Source of the DNA: Girardinichthys multiradiatus
Taxonomy: Eukaryota; Chordata; Actinopteri; Cyprinodontiformes; Goodeidae
Reading direction: 5' to 3'
Assembly: GCF_021462225.1 (NCBI RefSeq)
Contig: NC_061816.1
Location: 1,585,731 to 1,649,730, forward strand
DNA: 64,000 bases
Shown here: positions 57,635 through 64,000 of the stretch, one piece after another
Position numbering within the stretch: position 1 is the first letter of the stretch
Layout: each line of letters begins with the position of its first letter
Program-made: the position numbers and the translations under genes
Notes under the pieces: model-generated
Database searches by the model: none
What the model saw: the letters and a program-made list of their open reading frames with translations, nothing else
What the model was told of the DNA's origin: nothing

Positions 57635-57815
57635 GAGTCGGCAGCTTTTGAATCTCCTTAAGCGAAATTACGAGAGCCTCTAAACTCAAGACCCCTATTC
57701 CTTGGTGGCTGCTTTCATGCTCCTTAAGGGAGCGACAGGAGCCTCTACATCTCGATCAAGTCCTTGGGAGCTGCTTTTGTGGCCCTTAACGGGGCAACTG
57801 GAGCCTCTAAACATA
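57635..57815 (-). repeat. Three imperfect ~60-bp tandem units in a retroelement leader
   Basis: Units at about 57635-57690, 57703-57760 and 57764-57814 each contain 'ctgctttt/tc', 'cttaa(g/c)gg', and 'gagcctcta'. They lie downstream (minus sense) of the primer-binding site at 58104-58123, in what should be the leader of an LTR element. Role unknown. Confidence 0.55.
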
Positions 57816-58103
57816 AGCCAAGATTTATTTATCCTTTTTACTCTTTTTACCGCAGACGCCAGGCCTCTCTCCCTGCAATTATCCTACGCAGGGCCATCTG
57901 CCTGCGTTTTACCTAGGTTTAACTTTTTACCTCATGCGTTCAATCACACCTTCTGTTCGGGATCACGTTGGTCCACAGTCCAGAGTTGCAAGGCCCACGG
58001 AGCGGTTACCCACACAGAATTCATTGTGGAGGATTTTAGTTCTGCTGCATGCAGACTTAAGCCTCAGTCAGGCAGCAGGCTCCTCCGAACGGCAGACACC
58101 TGT

Positions 58104-58123
58104 GATCCGGCTCTGAAGGACCA
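58104..58123 (-). promoter_or_regulatory. Primer-binding site, tRNA-Tyr-like
   Basis: On the minus strand TGGTCCTTCAGAGCCGGA matches the complement of the 3' end of vertebrate tRNA-Tyr (from memory) except for one inserted A. It follows the LTR end after 7 bases. An LTR retroelement using tRNA-Tyr is the simplest reading. Confidence 0.5.
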
Positions 58124-58130
58124 AAAGAAA

Positions 58131-58509
58131 TGTCAGTGTTAGACACACTGATAAACTCAGAGAAGATATGCAATGAAGACACAAGACAAAGTTATCTCTG
58201 GCAGCCAGGGAGAGACAGTCCTTTTCTCTCAGAGGAGCTGCCCTCACAGACTTTTATTAAAGGAAGGAAAAACACTCAGGTTACATCATCGTGGGTTTGG
58301 CTACACACAGTTTCACAAATACAAGTCCTACTGAATAAAACTGGTTCTGGCCAGATGCTGATACAGCCCACACGTCCACATCTGGTACTCAAGGACACGA
58401 AGATTGGCTGGGGTGCGAATAGACTGCTTCCCAGAACTCCTCCACACACACAAGTTCCTCCTCAGTCTGCAAAGCAACCACACAAATCCAACTCTAAGAC
58501 AAGATGACA
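58131..58509 (-). mobile_element. LTR of an endogenous retroelement (379 bp)
   Basis: Bounded by TGTCA...TGACA inverted ends. On the minus strand it has CCAAT near 58410 and AATAAA in 'tttaataaaagtctgtgagg' (near 58255), followed by a T/G-rich stretch, as expected for U3-R-U5. A primer-binding site follows. No second LTR and no gag, pol or env frame could be found, so the element is truncated. Old genomic copy; class (retrovirus or other LTR element) not decided. Confidence 0.55.
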
Positions 58510-58772
58510 ATTCTGTTAATAGTTCATAAAAGTACTTCAAAAATCATGTGAAAAGTATTCAAACCACTTCTATCAAAGTTCACCAAACTAAATAAATGAA
58601 AATGTATTTTAAAGGTAAATCATTAGGATAAAGAACCTTTTTAAACTAAGCAATGAACCAACAGGAAAATGTTCTGTAACACAATAACAACTCTAAGTAA
58701 GGGAGAGTGATATGGCAACAATAACAGCCCTAGATCTTCACAGTGAAATCCTGATCTTAGATGTATTAGCTA

Positions 58773-58945
58773 GGGTCACCAGGTGGCTCAGTGGTAAAGT
58801 GAGGTCACCATATGCAGAGGTTACAGTCCTCCATGCAGTGGTCCCAGGTTCAACTCCCTGCCCCGGGCCATTTACTGTCCTCCCTTTCTTTCTCTGCCTT
58901 TCTTGATGTCGAGTTACTGATGAATAAAGACCCTTAAAATAATAA
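58773..58945 (+). mobile_element. tRNA-derived SINE
   Basis: The head has the A-box 'ggtggctcagtgg' and the B-box 'ggttcaactcc' about 65 nt apart, then 'ccccgggccatttactgtcctccctttctttctctgcc' and an A-rich tail 'aataaagacccttaaaataataaag'. Intact-looking SINE of a type common in percomorphs. Confidence 0.75.
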
Positions 58946-59379
58946 AGATTTATTAGATTTTTCCTATATGTAAACACATATTGCTCCTGAAGATAAATAT
59001 GACAGAACAATTGTGCCGTAGAACATTTTAGAAACTTTCTTTATCAGTTTGACCAAATGTTTCTAACTTGTGTCAAATATAATTGAAATTTAATACTTGA
59101 AGTACAGTTTAGATTAGAACAACAAAAGTCAAGTAAAGTGAAGTCTTCCTACAAAACTGTTCATGTATAAAACTAATGATAAAGGAGGATAATAAAACCA
59201 ATCTGTCTGCACCAGAGTATATAATAGGTGTTGCTCATCAAGCCTCATCAGGAGAGCGTTAAGAGGAGTCTGCTGCCAACACTTTGATGCCTGAGTGTTA
59301 ACCAACTGTGCTAAAGCTCTAGTCCTCTGTTGCTCCTGAGTCCTTGTCAGAAGGATTATCTCACCTTGTGTGTGTTCTC

Positions 59380-59780
59380 CCTCAGGTTGCCCCTGTGTTC
59401 TGGTTCTGTTCCAGTTCATTTCCTGGTTCCTGAACTTACCTGCATGAATTCAAATTGTCGCCTTTGGACTGAAGCTTCCGGCTGGCAGCGAACTGACTCC
59501 TCTTTCCTGAGACGCACCTGTGATCGAACCGTGCTCACCCTCCACCGTGTTCACACTGTGCCAAGCTCTTCTTCCTCCTGGATCAACTTCACCCACCTCT
59601 GGCTAATCATCAGCTCCCAGACCCCACTCCTTCCTCCCTGGTGGTTCATCATCTCATCCCTGTAAGCACAGTCTCCCTTCTCAAACTTCCAGTATCCTCC
59701 AGCATCATTACTTCTTCTTCCATGTGCCGTTAAAGACCCATTCTCTGTTCCTGGTCCTGGATTCCTGATTCACTTATCAG
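59380..59780 (+). repeat. C+T-rich unclassified repeat
   Basis: Strong pyrimidine bias with few AT-rich words, unlike its flanks, and of the same style as 40190-40640. It ends near 'gacctgttacattc'. I cannot assign a class. Confidence 0.35.
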
Positions 59781-59999
59781 ACCTGTTACATTCAACATTT
59801 AAAAACTTTCTCCTGAGTGTCTTCAGCATGTGGTTCAAATCAGCAACAAAAACGATGATAAATTTAGATAAAAACGGCAGCATTAGTTTCATTTGAGAGA
59901 ACACAAACAGTCGTTTTGTTTGTAAAATAAATCTCTTCACATATGAACTTAATAATGTTCCAAAAACAAATCATCTAAAATATGCCAGTCTTCATTTCT

Positions 60000-60720
60000 T
60001 TCTAAAGGACCATCTGAAACCAGTTTGAAATGATGGGAGCTGTTATCTTGCTGGAAGGAACCATCAGAAGATGGTCCACTATGGTCATAAAGGGATGGAG
60101 GTGTTCAGCAACAATACTCAGGTAGGCTGTGGTGTTTAAATGTTGCTCAGTTAGTACTGAAGGACCCAAAATGGGCCAAGAAAACATCTCCCCACACCAT
60201 AACAACACCAGCAGCAGCCTGAACTTAATTTAAGGCAGGATGGATCTATGGTTCACGTTTACACCAAATTCTAAGCTGAAATTGATCGTCTTAGAACAGG
60301 AAACCCTTTCCAATCCATTATTTTCTACTGCTGCTGTAGCCGTTCTGCTTCAAGGAATGACCTGCTGTGTGTCCAGAGATGGTAACATGTGGGTATTTAA
60401 GCTACTGGTGCCACTGGTCTACTATCATCTCAAACTAATCTTCCCATTCTCCTCTGAAAACTCTACATCTCTATGTGTGTGTGTTACATCTCTGACAGAC
60501 TATGTGAAAATCCCAGTAGATCAGCAGCTTCTAAAATACTCAGACCAGCCCGGCTGGCAACGACAAATATGTTACAATCAGAGTCACTGAAACTGCCTTT
60601 CTTCCCTGTTCTGATGCACAGTTTGAACTTCACCACATCTAAACACCTAAATGAGGTGCTGCCATGTGACTGGTGGGTTCCAGTTTTTATGTTTGCAACC
60701 AACTGAACAGAGAAATATTA
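60000..60720 (-). pseudogene. Old Tc1 relic, CACTCACCGGCC family
   Basis: The minus strand encodes SRAGLSILEAADLLGFS (N-terminal HTH), CGEMFSWPILGP, LSIVAEHLHPFMT and IISNWF, in the order of the transposase at 18936-19810. Many indels; the catalytic E block is missing. Confidence 0.7.
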
Positions 60721-62300
60721 TTAATGAGGCTGATGAGTGTATAGATGATATTGTGATCTCAGCTTTAGCAGATCTTCAGCTCTCCTGAATTATAGACTGT
60801 ACAAAAAGGACAATATTACCAAAAACTGACTCAAATACTTTACTGAAGCGTTTCTAATATTGTGACTTTTATTGTGAAGCAGAAATCTGTGAACAAACTG
60901 AACTAGGTTTTAAAAACAGCTACATCTTATCAACAAGCAGCTACTCTCTCTGACACACATCGTAATGTTGCCCTGATCATTATTTTAAATCATAACGAGA
61001 AGGCAGGAGAAAACTTCTATTTAATTATAGCTCTGGTAGAGAAATCAGGACCAGCTAACCTTAATGAGTCTGGAGTCAATAGGTCAAAAATAGTCAAAAT
61101 GAACAAAAACCATAAACCTCCAACTGTGGTGTAAAAACCACGGGTGGTGCTTGGGCTCCTTTAATAGGAAAACTAGGAATCAACTATTTACAAGATAAAC
61201 AAGAAGCAAATGAGCTGCAATGAAGAGCTGATCAGCCGAAACAGGCTAAAAGATGAGGAGTTCAAGCAGACTAATCTTTGCTTCACAAACAAAGAGAACG
61301 GAGGATAAGAACCGGTTGCTACTTGTCCTGGTTTTCATTTACCTCAGAAGTTGGAAGCTGGATCTAGAAAAACCTCAAATCCAGCCTAACAGGTTCTAGT
61401 TGCTAGGCAGAAAATCAACAGATCTGCAAGTTGAGCTCAATGACCTGGTTAATCACTGTTAGCACTACAAGCTAATGCCAATATTTACAGGATCTTTCAA
61501 GTTAGTACACCCCTCAAAGGAAGATATGACCCTTTGATACAATGTAAAGTAGTCAGTGTTCAGCTTGTATAACAGAGTAAATTTACGGACTCCACAAAAT
61601 AACTAAACACACAGCCAGTAATGTCTAAACTGCTGGCAACAAAAGTAAGTACAGCCCTTAATGAAAATTTGGGCTGTACTTACTTTTTACAGAGATAAGC
61701 TGGAAGGCGATGAAGAGCGGCTTCCTGGAAAAAGAAATGACAAATAATAAGACCAAGATTGGATTCAATAAACTGTGTTGTTATTGACCTTTTATTAGTC
61801 TTGTTATTATGTAAAATATTGATGCAGTTTTTGTCTTTATGTGCAAAACTAAAGTAAACATTTATTTTTTCACATTCTTTGACATAATTATTTTCAGCTT
61901 CAGTAAAAAACCTCAAAGGTTTTTACTTTAGTTGAATGAATTGTTTGTTGAGGAAGGTGGTTTTACTGATTAAACAGCGCCACCTGCTGGTGACAGTTAT
62001 GTTTAGTTTTAAGTATGAAGTAACAAAACCCCTTCAAAATACAATAGATTATTGTTTAATCTAAAAGTTTATTAATTGCAGTAATTGAGTTAAAAAGTGA
62101 ACCTCGTATATTACATAGATTTATTACACATAGTAATATAGTATACTCATATATTTCAAGCATTTGTTTCTGTTCACTTTCATGATTATTTTTTATAGTT
62201 GATCCATAATCTTTGAAAACCCAACATTCAGTTTCTCAGAAAATTAAAATAATACATCAGACCAATAAAATCAATGTTTATGTCTGGACATACTGGAATG
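60720..62300. other. No gene recognised outside the listed fragment
   Basis: AT-rich sequence between the Tc1 relic and the LINE at the right edge. Short open frames only. Confidence 0.35.
61475..61680 (-). repeat. DNA-transposon end fragment
   Basis: 'gtacacccctcaaag', 'acaatgtaaagtagtcagtgt' and 'ggcaacaaaagtaagtaca' match, on the minus strand, the 3' end of a common teleost Tc1-type repeat. The last part, 'agtaagtaca...tgtacttact', forms an inverted repeat around 61645-61683. Confidence 0.5.
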
Positions 62301-62329
62301 TTACATTTTAAAACACGGATTTCGAAAAC

Positions 62330-64000
62330 CCCTCCTTGAACCATCACCTTAACGTGGTGGAGGGGTTTGAGTGCTCAAATGATCCTAGAGGCTATGTTGT
62401 CTGGGGCCTAAATGCCCCTGGTAGGGTCTCCCATGGCAAACAGGTTCTAGGTGATGGGTCAGACAAAGAATGGTTCAAGAACCCCTCATGAAAAACACAA
62501 TATCGAGGCACGTGACGTCGCCCGGTACGGCGGAGCCGGGGTCCCACCCTGGAGCCAGGCCTGGGGTCGGGACTCTTCGGAGAGCGCCTGGTGGCCGGGT
62601 TGCTCCTCGCGGGACCCGGCCGGGCCAAGCCCGAACGAGAGACACACGAGGCCATCCCCCAGTGGGCCCACCACCTGCAGGGGGAACCGTGAGGGACCGG
62701 TGCAAAGAGGATTGGGTGGCGGACGAAGGTGGAGACCTCAGTGGCCCGATCCCCGGATGCTTAGGCTGGCTCTAGGGACGTGGAATGTCACCTCGCTGGG
62801 GGGGAAGGAGCCTGAGCTTGTGCGGAAGGTCGAGAGATATCGACTAGAAATAGTCGGGCTCGCCACCACGCACAGCGTGGGCTCTGGAACCCATCTCATT
62901 GAGAGGGGTTGGACTCTCTGGAGTGGCCCACGGGGAGAGGCGGCGGGCTGGTGTGGGTTTGCTTGTTGCCCCCCAGTTCAGCCGTCTCGTGTTGGGGTTT
63001 ACCCCAGTGGATGAGAGGGTTGTATCCCTGCGCCTTCGGGTTGGGGAGAGGTCTCTGACTATCATTTCAGCCTACGGGCCGAGTGGTAGTGCAGAGTACC
63101 CTGCCTTCTTGGCGTCCCTGTCGGGGGTGCTGGATAGTGCCCCTCCCGGGGACTCCATTATTCTGCTGGGGGACTTCAACGCCCACGTGGGGAACGACAG
63201 TGACACCTGGAGAGGCGTGATCGGGAGGAATGACCTCCCCGATCTGAATCCGAGTGGTGTTTTGTTATTGGACTTCTGTGCTAGTCACGGATTGTCCATA
63301 ACGAACACCATGTTCAAACATAAGGGTGTCCATCAGTGCACTTGGCACCAGGACACCCTAGGCAGGAGGTCGATGATCGACTTGGTTGTCGTATCATCAG
63401 ACCTTCGGCCGCATGTTTTGGATACTCGGGTGAAGAGAGGGGCTGAGCTGTCCACTGATCATCACCTGGTGGTGAGTTGGATCCGCTGGAGGAGGAGAAA
63501 GCCGGACAGACTCGGCAGGCCCAAGCGCATAGTGAGGGTCTGCTGGGAACGCCTGGCGGAGCCCTCGGCCAGGGATGTATTCAACTCCCACCTCCGGGAG
63601 AGCTTCGACCAGATCCCGGGGGATGTTGGAGACATAGAGTCCGAGTGGACCATGTTCTCTGCATCTATTGTCGATGCTGCTGCCCATAGCTGCGGCCGTA
63701 AGGTCTGCGGTGCCTGTCGTGGCGGCAATCCCAGAACCCGGTGGTGGACACCGGCAGTAAGGGATGCAGTTAAGCTGAAGAAGGAGTCCTATCGGCTGTG
63801 GTTGGCTTGTGGGACTCCTGAGGCGGCTGACAGGTACCGTGAGGCCAAGCGTGCTGTGGCCCGGGCTGTGGCAGAGGCAAAAACTCGGGCCTGGGAAGAG
63901 TTCGGTGAGGCCATGGAGAAGGACTACCGGTTGGCCTCGAAGCGATTCTGGCAAACCGTCCGGCGCCTCAGGAGGGGGAAGCAGTGTTTTGCCAACACTG
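62330..64000 (+). mobile_element. 5' part of an RTE-like LINE running out of the window
   Basis: GC-rich 5' region (from 'cccctccttgaaccatcacc'), then an endonuclease frame from about 62757 (MLRLALGTWNVTSL). After frameshifts near 62940-62990 the frame is open to the edge with [31 protein letters not shown] (catalytic DFN), [33 protein letters not shown] and [10 protein letters not shown] (catalytic SDH-type block as TDHH). Past it come ARTRW-like [19 protein letters not shown] and the pre-RT region. Composition (high GC) differs sharply from the flanking AT-rich DNA, suggesting a young insertion. Confidence 0.88.

Noticed and set aside
62451..62775. GC-rich overlapping frames on both strands near the right edge
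   Set aside because: They are by-products of the high-GC 5' region of the LINE; only the frame with TWNVTSL and GDFN blocks has protein signatures.

Overview
The window is a piece of a ray-finned fish genome, probably a percomorph (killifish- or livebearer-like). The evidence is the combination of a fish-type FISNA-NACHT / B30.2 NLR gene, a KEEAPEEQSPD-type C2H2 zinc-finger gene, several teleost Tc1 families, L2-like and RTE-like LINEs, tRNA-derived SINEs and retroposon tails ending in GAATT repeats. Introns are AT-rich with consensus GT-AG sites. The species call is inference. No bacterial-style operons, CRISPR arrays or rRNA genes are visible.

Layout. 1-2.9 kb is one copy of a segmental duplication whose other copy is split between 25.3-26.1 kb and 30.8-32.7 kb. 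Both copies carry a run of tRNA-like modules. The right copy carries a compact three-exon gene (minus strand, 31.5-33.6 kb) with a TATA/GC-box promoter, phase-consistent exons and a poly(A) signal; the left copy of that gene is broken. 3-16 kb is mostly old repeats, including a 1.1-1.2 kb inverted pair flanking a Ty3/Gypsy reverse-transcriptase relic. 16.7-23.8 kb is a minus-strand zinc-finger locus with duplicated 5' segments, one intact finger exon and broken pieces. 24.0-25.3 kb is a truncated LINE with a CCHC-knuckle ORF1. 27.0-30.1 kb is a multi-exon pseudogene of a high-copy fish family that I associate with DUF6729 from memory.

34.1-51.7 kb holds the main gene: a minus-strand NLR whose ten coding exons join in phase to a predicted protein of 1,089 residues (acidic repeated N-terminus, FISNA, NACHT, two LRR exons, PRY-SPRY). 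Its introns hold an L2 LINE, two Tc1/mariner elements and a LINE endonuclease fragment. The same two Tc1/mariner families sit upstream of the gene in opposite orientation, so the NACHT region is bracketed by mirrored element pairs. 55.3-64 kb is repeat-rich: an LTR with a tRNA-Tyr-like primer-binding site, a SINE, Tc1 relics and, at the right edge, the 5' part of an RTE-like LINE that runs out of the window.

Genes and regulation. The NLR is expected to be a cytosolic innate immune sensor and the zinc-finger protein a nuclear DNA-binding factor. Both belong to families that expand by tandem duplication in fish, and both show fresh exon- or finger-level duplications here. No shared pathway is evident. 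Most of the rest is transposon-derived and decayed.
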